39,313 bases of DNA from Mycoplasma testudinis ATCC 43263 (GCF_000687795.1 NZ_JHXT01000015.1:1-39313); one strand, 5' to 3'. Positions 1-10,503 are shown, counted from the first letter of the stretch. Made by a program: numbers and translations. The notes: generated from the sequence alone by a model not told the origin.

Positions 1-263
1 CTAACAGTTTTTTCAATGAAACCATTCCGGCGATTGGAGTTTTCAGAACGCTCGTATTCGCTTCTTCCTAAATGTTCATCCATTTCGGCTTTAAGAAGTG
101 CATTCAGTGGTTCAGAAAATACTTCTGTCATTGATTTAATTAAACTATTGGCACTGCTAGCATCAAAAATATCTGGGTTTCCTAGTACCAATTGGTTAAA
201 TTGGTCCATTACTTTTCGATAATTTTCAGATTTAGGTGGTTTTGGAGTTATTTTCTTTGCCAT
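1..263 (-). CDS. IS256-family (mutator-type) transposase, N-terminal 87 residues
   Basis: The minus strand from the ATG at 263 encodes 87 residues running off the left edge. The segment LLKAEMDEHLGRSEYERSE, followed by a run with NRRNG, is the typical N-terminal signature of IS256/mutator transposases (ALLxAEMxxHLGYxxxE...NxRNGxxxKTV). These enzymes are DDE transposases that cut and paste or copy the element. The catalytic DDE residues would lie in the missing part; full-length proteins of the family are about 400 residues. The start is supported by an AAGGATG ribosome-binding site 10-16 nt upstream. No decay is visible in this fragment. Confidence 0.9.
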   Translation of the reverse strand, partial: MAKKITPKPPKSENYRKVMDQFNQLVLGNPDIFDASSANSLIKSMTEVFSEPLNALLKAEMDEHLGRSEYERSENSNRRNGFIEKTV

Positions 264-324
264 CTTGTTAATCATCCTTAATTAATTATTTGAATTTTAA
301 CACGATGCCAATTTAACACACTTA
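1..324 (-). mobile_element. IS256-family element, 5' end (cut by window edge)
   Basis: This is the transposase-start end of an IS256-family insertion sequence that runs off the left edge. The transposase N-terminus lies at 1-263. The likely element end is TTAACACACTTA (313-324), which recurs in inverted orientation at 38983-38994 next to the second IS copy. Directly inside it, TAACACGATGCCAAT (298-312) matches, as an inverted copy with one mismatch, ATTGACATCGTGTTA at 39016-39030. The helicase frame is open from position 282 rightwards but resembles helicase only outside the element, so the boundary is near 321-324. The target duplication cannot be seen because the other end is missing. Confidence 0.85.
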
Positions 325-2498
325 TTTCATTACTACCGATAAATGATTACAAAAAGGTTTTGGCGATCAAATTAGCACTAAATCCAGGTTTCAAATTATC
401 TTTTTTTGCTAAGTTATTCAAAACAAAATTAGAAGTCACTTCACAAGAAACTAATTTCATAAATTACTTTAATAATTATTACAGTAGTTTTGATACTAAA
501 TGTATTAAATACGTATGCGATATTTTTGCTCATAGCACAGACGTTGAATACCAAATTGCTTTGTATTTTATTCGCAATAATTATGAATCTTTAGACCAAC
601 TGATAAACTTGTTACTGAGTGCACAATATGTTAATTTTGGATCAGACGATAAATTTGAAAAAGTATTAAATTTATTTAATGAACAATACAAACCAGAGCA
701 CCATTATACTATTGATAAAATTAGCGTTTTAAGTACAAGTGAAAGAAACCTAATTAATGTTTATTTAGCAAATAATTTAACTAAAAAACAGATAATTGAT
801 TTTGTTAATTACTACTCCATCGATGAAGCAATCATTAGTCAAACTCTTCAAATTCTTGATTATTTAAAAAATGAAGAGGAAAATTACGACGCCATTTTGA
901 AATCAATCAACAACAAATTTACTTCATCAGCAAGCCTTTCATTTGCCAAGTTGAAATCCCATATTAAAAAAACTTTTAAAAACGCCAATAGTGATTTATT
1001 AAAAGAATATAACTATTTGAAAAATCAAGCTAATTTAAAACGACGCAAATCAATTAAAGTGATGTTTGATCAGGCCTTTAATGCTTTAAATGTTTTATTT
1101 CCAATGGTTTTAGCAACTCCTGAAGTTGTATCCACTTTATTTAAAATCGATGTCGAACCTTTTGACTATATCGTTTTTGACGAAGCAAGTCAAATGTTCG
1201 TTGAACGGGCAATTCCAGCCTTAAACCGTGCCAGCCGGGCAATTGTTGCAGGTGACTCCAAACAATTAAGACCATCTTCATTCTTCGAAAGTCATTATGC
1301 TGAATCTGAAACAAGTGATGAAGACGAACGATCACTAGAAGAAATTTCAGCTTTAGAAACAGTAAGCTTATTAGACATTGCCAAAAACAAATATAAAACT
1401 AAAATGCTGAAATTCCATTACCGGTCCTACTTTAAAGAATTAATAGAATTTTCAAGTGCAGCTTTTTATAATAACGAACTTTATTTTGCTTCTAAAGTAA
1501 TTGCTCATGGAAAACCAATTGAAGAAATAAAAGTAGACACTGGATTATGAACAAATAACGGAACAAATGTTGAAGAAGCTAAAAAAGTAGTTGAATTAGT
1601 AACCCAATTAATGCAAACAAGAAATAATAACGAAACCATAGGGATTATTACTTTTAACATTAAACAAAAAGAACTTATTGAAAACATGCTTGAAGATGCA
1701 AGTAACACAGCTATCATCAAAGAAATGAATCGCACTAATCCGAAAGATGGAAGTGATGAAAGTCTATTTGTGAAAAACATTGAAAACGTTCAAGGTGACG
1801 AACGTGATATCGTCATTTTTTCAGTTGGGTACGCCAAAAATGAAGATGGCAAATTATTTATGCGCTTCGGACCAATTAATCAAGCTGGAGGCGAAAACCG
1901 TTTAAACGTTGCCATTACACGAGCTAAAAAGAAAATCTACGTTGTAAAATCATTTGATTCAAACGAACTAAAAGTTAGTGAAGATAATCCTGGACCAATG
2001 CGCTTTAAACAATACTTACATTTCATTGAATTAGTAAGTGCTAACAAAACCTTAGAAAAACAAGCATTACTAGATTCATTACACAATAGTACAGACGTTT
2101 ATGGTAACAATTTAAAGAAATTTGATTCTGTATTTGAAAAAGAAGTTTATGCAGCCATAGAAACAATTCTTCCGGATAATTTAATTATCAAAAACCAAGT
2201 TCAAGTTGGTAGTTTCTTTATTGATTTGGCAATTTACGATAAAAATAATGACCAGTTCATTTTAGGAATAGAATGTGATGGATTAACTTATCATTCTAAA
2301 ACTGAAGACGTTCAACGTGATTTTTTCAGGCAACAGTATCTGGAAAGCTGCGGTTGGAAGATTTACCGAATTTTAAGTACTAATTGATTCTTAAATCGTG
2401 AATATGAAATGCAAAAGATAAATTTAAAAATTCATAAATTAGTTGATCTAGTATCAAATATGAATAATTCTCCTGTTGTCAATCAACAAAATCAATAA
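321..2498 (+). pseudogene. Superfamily 1 helicase with C-terminal nuclease domain, 5' truncated by IS256
   Basis: About 725 codons of a large SF1 helicase remain in one frame (TGA at 1548 and 2385 read as Trp). Motifs seen in order from the TTG at 360: FDEASQ (Walker B, about residue 273), AGDSKQLRPSSFF (motif III), HYRS (motif IV region), NVQGDERD (motif V) and NVAITRAKKK (motif VI). The C-terminus carries a PD-(D/E)XK-like nuclease signature (FFIDLAIYDK...GIECDGLTYH...GWKIYRI), as in DUF4011/REase_MTES_1575-type helicases. Walker A and everything before it are absent: the frame runs directly into the IS256 end at 313-324. The TTG at 360 has no ribosome-binding site and is not a believable start. 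I infer a gene cut by transposition; its 5' part would lie across the IS, outside the window. Confidence 0.85.
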
Positions 2499-2606
2499 CC
2501 AGCAAATTCATAATCAAAGCAAACGATTATGTAATTTTTGTAACAATCAAACTATTTTCACATGGCAATAATAACCGCTCTATAAACAGCCCGTTTTAAA
2601 GTCATC

Positions 2607-2635
2607 AATTAATCTAATAGAATAAGTTGTATAAT
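2607..2635 (+). promoter_or_regulatory. Possible promoter of the 2705 gene
   Basis: A TATAAT hexamer at 2630-2635 stands about 70 nt before the ATG at 2705, with only a weak -35 (around AATTAA). ATGGAGAAAA just before the start gives a GGAG ribosome-binding site. The 206-bp gap 2499-2704 holds nothing else that I can identify. Confidence 0.4.
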
Positions 2636-2704
2636 TAATAAGTTATCTAATATATAAGTAATCTATTTGGAAGCTTAATTTAGAACATTTTCCATGGAGA
2701 AAAA

Positions 2705-3859
2705 ATGAAAAATAACAATACATCTTTTGAAGAATTAACAACTGAACAATCTAGCAATGTTAATGCGACAATTGATTTCACAAAAGAAGCGGCATTACAA
2801 AACAAAAGCAAATGGCAACTATTCTTAGAAGGCTATAAGAATTATTACCACGCTGATTTTGCTTGGCCTAAATATATTAAAGACTGTAAGCTTTACTATG
2901 GTGAATTTAACATTCACGACTTTATCAAAACTTATGGCAAAGAATGTGAAGAAGACTTTAAACAGTTTCGTCAACGGATTCTTCAACAAAAAGGAATTAA
3001 CCGCAGTGCCTCGGGCGATTTCGTTAAAGCTTCAAATCAAAACACTACAGCTGTAGACGATGAATTAATTGAATTAATGACAAATGGCGATAGTTTACGA
3101 ACACGACTTCTCATTCGCTTTTTATCGCCACAAACTAAATTAGAAAAAAAGAATATGAAACGTTCTTGAAAAAACGCGAAGCGTTCTGGATTAAGTCGCA
3201 GCGAATGAATGAAATCATACGTTGGGATTCCGTTCAAATCAGGGAAAAATGATCCTCAAGATGAGAAATACACTCGTGAAGAAGTCTTTCAAATTCTTAA
3301 AAAGGCACGGGCACGTTTGGAAAATCCTTCAAGCGAAGCAAAAACAAACACAGTCAAGCCAAGTCTAGTTGCTAGTTTACAACCAGAAAACAATCAGGAT
3401 TTGAAACAAGAATCTACAGAATTAAGCACAACTGATTTATCTAAAACTAATTACCGTCCAAGCAAACCAATTAGCGGTGACACTACCAAAATGATGCGTG
3501 ATTATGAAGAATTAAATTCTGATCTTGGATTATCTTCGACATTGTCAGATTTCCAACCATCTAAAACAATTGCTTCGTCAAGTATTCAAAACATCAACAA
3601 CGAACAAAAAAATGAAACTCCAATAATGCCAAGTGGTTCAATTAATGATGCCATCAATTTTGAAAAGCATGTCGATAACGAAGTTGCTACCATTAAACAA
3701 AATCGCGAACTGGTAAATGCAGAATTAAAAAAAGCTAACGAATTAAAACTTGCAGAAGAAAAACGTTATCAAGAACTTCGCAGACAGCGCCAAGCATTAA
3801 CTGAAAACTTAAAACAAGAAGACATTTTTGATTTAGAAGACGACGACGAACATTTTTAA
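2705..3859 (+). CDS. Hypothetical protein with acidic coiled-coil tail, upstream of rpsU
   Basis: One frame of 384 residues reads through TGA codons at 3167 and 3206 (Trp). I do not recognise a family. Residues 1-100 are mixed charged and aromatic, with a soluble helical look (QLFLEGYKNYYHADFAWPK). Residues 140-185 hold a basic patch (KNAKRSGLSRSE) followed by KSYVGIPFKSG. The middle (about 195-290) is low-complexity Ser/Thr/Asn/Gln. The C-terminal 80 residues are a predicted coiled coil rich in Glu and Lys (ELKKANELKLAEEKRYQELR), ending in an acidic tail (DLEDDDEHF). There is no signal peptide or membrane segment. GGAG precedes the ATG. rpsU follows 48 bp later on the same strand, so co-transcription is likely. 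A ribosome- or RNA-associated role would be guesswork. Confidence 0.8.
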
Positions 3860-3907
3860 TAAAAATGAATAAAACAATTACTCATATTTTGAAAGGAGGT
3901 GATAGTG

Positions 3908-4087
3908 ATGCCAAAAATTGAAGTGAAAGACGGAGACCTTGAAGCTGCTTTAAGAAAATTTAAACGGATTTCAAGCGAAACCAAACGTTCTACAACCCGA
4001 CACGAATATCACCTTCGTCCTGGATTACGCAAACGAGAAAAACAAAAACTTGCTCGGAAGCGAATGCAAAAAAAACAACACCAATGA
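3908..4087 (+). CDS. rpsU: 30S ribosomal protein S21
   Basis: The 59-residue product is short, basic, and shows the S21 pattern: MPKIEVKDGD, then LEAALRKFKR, then a Lys/Arg-rich tail (LRKREKQKLARKRMQKK). S21 binds the platform of the 30S subunit and helps start-site selection. The ATG at 3908 is preferred over the in-frame GTG at 3899 because AAAGGAGGTGA (3892-3902), a near-perfect Shine-Dalgarno, overlaps the GTG and sits 5 nt before the ATG. A strong hairpin terminator follows at once. It is the second gene of a probable two-gene unit with the hypothetical gene at 2705. Confidence 0.95.
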   Translation: MPKIEVKDGDLEAALRKFKRISSETKRSTTRHEYHLRPGLRKREKQKLARKRMQKKQHQ

Positions 4088-4093
4088 TAGTAT

Positions 4094-4124
4094 AAAAAGC
4101 GCCTTTTACGAAGGTGCTTTTTTT
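4094..4124 (+). terminator. Rho-independent terminator after rpsU
   Basis: AAAAAGCGCCTT, a TTAC loop and GAAGGTGCTTTTTTT form a hairpin followed by a T run, with one G-T pair in the stem. It starts 6 nt after the rpsU stop and closes the 2705-rpsU unit. The next 205 bp to the ATPase gene are AT-rich; a TAGAAT -10-like hexamer lies about 30 nt before the TTG start. Confidence 0.85.
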
Positions 4125-4329
4125 ATTAAAATTTGCAATTTTGAGTGAATAAATTTCAATTTAGTAACAATCCAACATAACTTTTTGAACATATTTATGT
4201 TTAATAATTACAGACTATATTTTTAACATTTCAGTTTGTTTTTCATTATTTATCTATGATTTTTAAAACAAAATTACCATTTTTTATTATTTCTTGTTAG
4301 AATATTTTCATTACACATAGAGGTATAAA

Positions 4330-7179
4330 TTGAACCAGAATTTGTCTTCTGCTCTAGCAGAGTTAGAATCTGATACGGAAAAGGGTCTGACAACTGAACA
4401 AGCTAATAAACGCTATAAAACAGTCGGACCCAATAAACTAGAAGCTAAAAAACCAACCACATTATTCATTCGATTTTTAAAACAATTTAAAGATCCAATG
4501 ATAATTTTGTTATTGATTGCAGCATTAATATCATTATTAATTGCTTTCGTACCACAATTTCATACGGATACTCAAGCCACAGCAACCGAAATGATTGTGG
4601 AACGAGTTGAACCATTTATTATTTTTCTAATAGTCTTTGTAAACGCCTTTTTTGGTGCATTTCAAGAAGCTAAATCTGAAAAAGCCGTCCAAGCTTTAAA
4701 TAAAATGATTGTCATGAAAGCTAAAGTCCAACGTAATGACGACTTTGATATCATTGATTCAGAGAAACTTGTTCCTGGAGACGTAATGTTTTTGGATGCG
4801 GGTGACTCCATTGCAGCCGACGGAATCATTATCGAAGCAAGTTCGCTATTTTGTTTAGAAGCAGTTTTAACTGGAGAATCAATTCCGGTAGAAAAATCTG
4901 AACATTTTGTTTCAGATGACAAAACAATAACATCAGAACGACGGAATTATGTTTACTCAGGAACTACTGTAACAAATGGCCGGGCCAAAATTCTTGTAAC
5001 GAAAACAGGAATGAATACCGAAATTGGAAAAATCGCAAAACTACTTGGGAACGATAAAAAACAAGTTAGCGGGATTGAAAGAAGAATTGGAAAACTTAGT
5101 CGCTTCTTAGGAATTGCTGCTGGATTATTATTAGTTATAGTTTTCTTAATTTATGTTTTTTATGTCAATCAAGTCGACGAAATTCAAAATACTTGGTCAA
5201 ACGCTTTTAAGATTGGAATTTCCATCGCGATTGCTGTAATTCCTGAAGGTCTATATGCGATTATGACCGTAGTATTTGCTCTTGGGATTAAGCGGATGAT
5301 TAAACATAATGCACTAATTAAAAAGATGAATTCAGTCGAAACACTAGGTGGGGTTTCTGTAATTTGCAGTGATAAAACGGGAACATTAACCCAAAACAAA
5401 ATGCAAGTCACTAAATGGTTCGATGGTATCAATAGCCTAAATGAATTTAAAGGTGAAGAACAATTAAAAATTATTGCATCAGCAATGTTGTGTTCAGACG
5501 TTAAAGATGATGATGGTGTATTAGTTGGAGATCCAACAGAATTAGCATTAGTCAATGCTGGTGTTGCTTCGGGGATTCCGTTTGAACAACTGCAAGAAAA
5601 ACACGAACGGATTGAAGAAATTCCTTTTGACTCTGATCGAAAGTTAATGACTACAATCCATCCTTGAAATGATGGTTATTTAGTAATTGTTAAGGGTGCT
5701 CCAGCCAGTATTTTTCCAATTGCTAATAATCAAAATTTAACTGCCTTTCAAAAAGAAACTACATCGATGTCTGAAGAAGGTTTAAGGGTTTTAGCCATTG
5801 GGACTAAATTTTTAAAAACACTTCCTGCTGAGATAAACCACCAGACAATCGAAAACAATATTGAATTAAAGGCTGTATTTGCTATCGTTGACCCACCTCG
5901 AAATGAAGCAAAACAAGCAATTCAATTATGTAAAAAAGCCCATATTCGTCCGGTTATGATTACGGGTGATCACGCTTTAACAGCGACTACAATCGCAAGT
6001 CAATTAGGGATTCTAGAAAATAATCAAAAAGTTATTACAGGTGAACAATTAAAAGCTTTATCAGATGAACAATTCAAATCAGAAGTCGAAAATATTTCAG
6101 TTTATGCTCGGGTAACACCTGATGACAAAATTCGGGTTGTTAAAGCTTTACAAGATAATGGCGAAGTAGTCGCAATGACAGGAGACGGAGTTAACGATGC
6201 TCCGGCTTTAAAAGCAGCAGATGTTGGTGTGGCGATGGGGATTACCGGAACAGAAGTCGCAAAAAACGCTGCCGATATGGTTTTAACTGACGATAATTTT
6301 GCCACAATTGTTGAAGCTGTACGTGAGGGTCGAGGAATCATTGATAACCTTAAACGAATCATGTTAACACTATTCACGACAAACATGGTTGGTGTAATTA
6401 CCTTAGTATTAGGGATGTTTATCTTTCACTTTAGTCCATTCACTGCGATTCAAATCTTATGAATCAATTTAGTTACTGAAAGTCTGCCAGCGATTGCTTT
6501 AGGGATGAAAAAACCACGCCGTAACATTATGGAAACTGCACCGACAGTTAATGTGAACTTAGTTGACTGGCGAATGTTTGTGAAAATTGTCCTTCAAGGC
6601 TTTTTATTTTCAGCATTAGCATTAATAATGTTTTATTTGGGAAGTAGTTCGTTTGTAAATTTCGACTATTATAAAATGCTAGATTTATTTACCCAATTTG
6701 AACATACTACCGGAGGCGATCGGGCCTTTATTTTTAATATGCAATCATCAGGTTCAGCAGCCGCTTTCATTGTTGTGGCAGTAACCCAATCAATCAATGC
6801 ATTTAATACTTTTAGCCGTTACACTATTATTAAATATCATTATCGTGATATTAAGTATGTTTTATTTGCGAGCTTGGGTGCTTTATCATTGATCCTTTTT
6901 GTTGTTTTGATTCCAACAGTAAATGAAATATTTAACTCTGATGTTTATGTTTATTTTCAAAATCCCGACCCTTACCAATTAAACCAATTACAACCTTTCT
7001 TTAATAATCAAACTTCCATAATCGTTCCAAATTATAGTTATTTATTCGCTATTGCTTTCTTTATTAGTTTTGTCCCAACAATGATTTTTGAAGCCATTAA
7101 GGCAATTAATAATTCACGAAAATTTAATCATTTTAAAACTAAGAGCTCGTGATTACAAAAACTCATGCCAACAACATAA
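4330..7179 (+). CDS. Calcium-type cation-transporting P-type ATPase (P2A-like)
   Basis: The 949-residue protein is read through three TGA Trp codons and has the full P-type set: TGES at about residue 180 (actuator loop), CSDKTGTLT at about 347 (phosphorylated Asp), MITGDHALTA, and TGDGVNDAP at about 616 (hinge). Membrane segments flank these, with M4 carrying VIPEGLYAIMTVVFALG and M6 NLVTESLPAIALG. These resemble the SERCA/PMR1 ion sites (PEGLPA and NLVTDGLPA), with Pro to Tyr in M4 and Asp-Gly to Glu-Ser in M6. The likely role is ATP-driven Ca2+ export across the cell membrane; the ion is inferred. The start is TTG with AGAGGT 5 nt upstream. A decayed minus-strand gene overlaps its 3' end. 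The length is normal for the family. Confidence 0.93.
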
Positions 7180-7832
7180 AAAACTGAAATTAAAAACCTA
7201 TAGGTATTTTTTGCGTTATTCAAATTATTGTTAATCAATTTTCGCTTATAAATCATTAAATCCACAAAAACATAAAAATAAGCAAGCATTAAATAAACAA
7301 CTAAAGCTGCTAATAAAAATCAGAAATAAATTAATTGGACTAATAAGCCAAATTCTATGTTTTCACGAATTGTTGCAAATCCCGTGGCGATTTGTAATGC
7401 CAAAGACCAAACCGAAAGAATAATGCGAATATTGAACGAACCCAACGGGTAAATTTGTTTTTCGCTTTAATTTTGTTATATCGTTCTTTATTTTTAGTAA
7501 ATTGACCCGTTAGGGTTGAAATGATTAAACACAAAAAATAAAGTATGCCATGATAAACTAAACATTGAGCAAACAAATGATGCATTAAATGCTACGGGAT
7601 TGATTGTTGGATCTGATGTCAAATCACTTGGTAAAATTGTAAAAAAGGTTCCCAATAAAATACTTGAGCCAACTGAAAACGGTAAGATTATATCTTCCTT
7701 TCTTTTCAAATTAAAGATATAAAAATGTCTTTTAAATAATTCATAAAGTCAAATAGCACTTAATACAACAATAGCAACTCCCATCAACGATGAAAAAGAC
7801 GAAATGGTTATTAACAGTGGAGTGTGACGCAT
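7038..7832 (-). pseudogene. Frameshifted multi-pass membrane protein gene, function unknown
   Basis: From the ATG at 7832 (AAGGA 8-12 nt upstream) the first 112 codons encode hydrophobic segments (LLITISSFSSLMGVAIVVLS; GSSILLGTFFTILP; CSMFSLSWHTLFFVF). That frame then meets four TAA stops in 7460-7496. A second frame carries a plausible basic loop (TGQFTKNKERYNKIKAKNKF) across them. The first frame is then open again and hydrophobic (ILSVWSLALQIATGFATI; LIYFWFLLAALVVYLMLAYF) down to a TAA at 7038-7040, inside the antisense of the ATPase end. So there are two compensating shifts, one between about 7500 and 7590, the other between about 7360 and 7465. I read this as one decayed gene, or two base-call errors; separate short genes are less likely. 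No family recognised. It lies divergently beside the C39 exporter. Confidence 0.65.
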
Positions 7833-8075
7833 AATTTTTCCTTATCCAAATATTTTGTAAACTTCATATCAACATAAATGAAAATATTTCTAAGTCACTA
7901 CGATTCTAATAAATTTCAGGATATAAATAATAGATATTTACGAAAATTTACATTAAATAAACTTAATGCGTAATAGTAAAAAATACCAGCAAAAAGAATC
8001 ACTATCTAAAAAATTTTTAAAATATTTTTCTTAATTTTTTCCTTTTTTAGACATTTATATTAAAGGGGGAGAAAA

Positions 8076-10085
8076 ATGCAAATAGTTTTACAAGAAACAG
8101 AAAATGAATGTGGCGCATGTGTTGTGACGATGCTGGCTCAAGAATTGCACGATATTGATATTTCCCGAAGCGATGTATTGACTAAGGCACAAATTTCAAG
8201 TTCTGGAATGAACTTAGAAAATTTAGAAAGTTTAGCTAGCGAGTTCGGAATTGAATTAGAAACCTACGAATGCACGTATCAAGAATTTAAAGAACTGAAC
8301 CAAGCCAAGTATTATGTTGTTATGGTTCGAAAACTAAATGGATTACATTTTGTAATTGTTCAAAAATTCAACAATCATTTAATTGTTTATGATAGCGCAA
8401 AAGGCAAATACAAGATTTCTTATCGGGATTTTCAAAACAGTTTCGCCAACGTTATTTGCTGTGTTGGGACCAAAAAGTTAGAATGAAATTCAAATGAAAT
8501 TAAAAATCAAATCAAAATGTTTTCTTTTACAAATTGAAAAACATTAATTTGAAGTTTTATTTTGGAAATAGTGGCAATTGGTTTCGGAATAGGAGTAGCT
8601 CAATTATTTAAAGTACTCGTAAAAGATACAATCGGTTATGGAACAACTTTCAATCTTTTGATCATTATCGTTCCGTTTTCTATCATGAAAGTTATCGAAA
8701 TTTTATCTCAAGAAATAGTTCAATGAATTCAAGCTAGAAAAATTCAAAGTGTCTATCAAAAATTTTGAAAATCTTTATTACAAATTATGTTTAATCGTGA
8801 CTTTCATTTTTATAAAACAAAACCTGCCGGAAATGTCTTTGAAATAGATAACCATTTACAAAATGTCTGCAATTTATATTTAAGCCAAATTACCAGGTTG
8901 ATAGCAGCGATATTAATGTTGGCAATAACTACTGGAATTTTAGCCAGTTTAAATACATGATTTATTGTTTTAAGTTTCGCTCAAATTATTATCAATACAA
9001 CAATAATTGGAATCAATTTTTGGTGACAAAAAAACAAGATTATAAAAACAATTATTTTGACTGAGAAGCATCATCAAAATTTAACCGATTTAGAAAATAC
9101 ATTAACTTACGAAAGTGACTGAATTCATTATCAAACTGTAAGTGAACAAATTCAAAAAAATCTGAGTCATATGGCAGCAAATAATAAGATTAATTTTATG
9201 GGTCAATCACTTTTTAATGGAATGGGACATTTCTTTCAGTATATATTTCAAGCTGCTGCATTGTGAGTTGGTGTTTATTTAATTGTTAATCAACAGCAAA
9301 TAAATTTAGCTGATTTAGTTTATGCAGTTAGTTTACAAGCATTATTTAGTAGTTACACAGACAATATTATTACTTTCGGATTACAACTGAATTCATTTTT
9401 TAATTCCAAGAAAAAACTTAACTTATTTTTAAATTTTCAGGCAGCAGAAAATCATAATAAAATTCAAAAAATTCCTTTTCAAATAAACACTATTTCTTTT
9501 CGGAACGTTAGCTTTTTAGATGGACCTAAAACAGTTTTCAAAAACTGAAGTTCCCAATTAACAAATTTGACAGTCTTAACGGGACAAAATGCTTCTGGAA
9601 AATCAACCTTATTAAAATCATTAACTAATAAGGTCAAATTAAACGAAGGAACAATCGCAATTAACGGAATTGCTTTGAATGAATTTAGTTCTCAATGATT
9701 AAACACAAATGTAATTTATTTAGATGGAACTAAAAAAATTAATGGTTGACTAGTTCATCAAAACGCACTCGAGAATTTAAAAAAAGCTAATCTTCCAAGT
9801 TTAATGAAACTGTTAAACAATTTTGAATGATTTACTACTGACCCAATGTTCTATAGTACAGGACAATTACAATTAACCAGATTATTAAGTTTGTTGCATT
9901 TGGAAAACAAAATTATTTTATTGGACGAAATAACTAATGGAATCAATGAATTTATAAAAAAGGATGTATTTGAGCAAATTATTAAAACGTTATCATCAAA
10001 AAATTTTGTAATTCTAATTGATCACGATCCAAACGTTATTAAATTAGCTAGTAATGAAGTAAAGGTAGTTAATCATGAAATTTAA
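8076..10085 (+). CDS. C39 peptidase-containing ABC exporter (bacteriocin-type)
   Basis: The 669-residue protein has the three-part layout of peptidase-containing ABC transporters, which cut double-glycine leaders and export the peptide. Residues 1-130 are a C39 peptidase: Gln6 (oxyanion), Cys12 in ENECGAC, His91 in GLHFVIV and Asp106 in VYDSAKG, all correctly spaced. About 150-440 is the membrane domain with several long hydrophobic segments. The ATPase follows: TGQNASGKST (Walker A, about 501-510), YSTGQ in place of LSGGQ, ILLDE (Walker B, about 615) and LIDHD (H-loop). The signature and D-loop (EITNGINEF) diverge from typical. Eight or more TGA Trp codons are read through. Mollicute annotation calls a similar family Mbov_0121 (from memory). 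GGGGGAG lies 8 nt before the ATG. The stop overlaps the next gene by 11 nt. No substrate peptide is seen nearby. Confidence 0.9.
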
Positions 10086-10440
10086 AATCATTGGTTTATT
10101 AAGTGTCTTAGCATTTTTAATATTAACGTTAATTGTGATTGCATTCACGGTTAAAATACAAGAACATGTTCCGGCACAATTACATGTCTTAAAAGATCAA
10201 ACTTATTTAGTTTTTAATGCGCAACAAGACGAACAAAAAATTAAAAACAAAAAAAGTTTGCAATTATATGAAAACAAAACAAAAAAAAGAACAACTTATT
10301 TTCGGACGAATTTTAATCCTTTAGATTTTATCCCAAGCGTTTCGGTCCAAAACGTTGAACATCCTTATTCTGAAGGAATTTATTTTGTTTCTGTTTTCGT
10401 AAAAACCGAAACATTTGCCAAACATTATTTAGGGATTTAA
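10075..10440 (+). CDS. Small membrane-anchored protein paired with the C39 exporter
   Basis: This 121-residue protein begins inside the last codons of the exporter gene (ATGAAATTTAA overlapping the stop), so the two are translationally coupled. One N-terminal hydrophobic helix (residues 5-26, IIGLLSVLAFLILTLIVIAF) looks like an uncleaved signal anchor with the rest outside. The outer part is basic and short (KIKNKKSLQLYENKTKKR), ending with beta-like strands (GIYFVSVFVKTETF). It might be a small accessory (membrane-fusion-like) or immunity protein. I see no cysteine pattern or double-glycine motif, so it is not an obvious substrate. Function unknown. Confidence 0.75.
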   Translation: MKFKIIGLLSVLAFLILTLIVIAFTVKIQEHVPAQLHVLKDQTYLVFNAQQDEQKIKNKKSLQLYENKTKKRTTYFRTNFNPLDFIPSVSVQNVEHPYSEGIYFVSVFVKTETFAKHYLGI

Positions 10441-10503
10441 AAGCTTAATAAATGGTTTTTGTTTAAAAACATACACTATTTAAAAAGCATTCATTAGGTT
10501 TGC

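Noticed and set aside
16-222. Plus-strand ORF at the left edge
   Set aside because: It is the antisense of the IS256 transposase N-terminus, which has a clear family signature on the minus strand.
7878-7973. 31-codon plus-strand ORF upstream of the C39 exporter, as a possible exported peptide
   Set aside because: It has no ribosome-binding site, no double-glycine motif and a composition like intergenic DNA.
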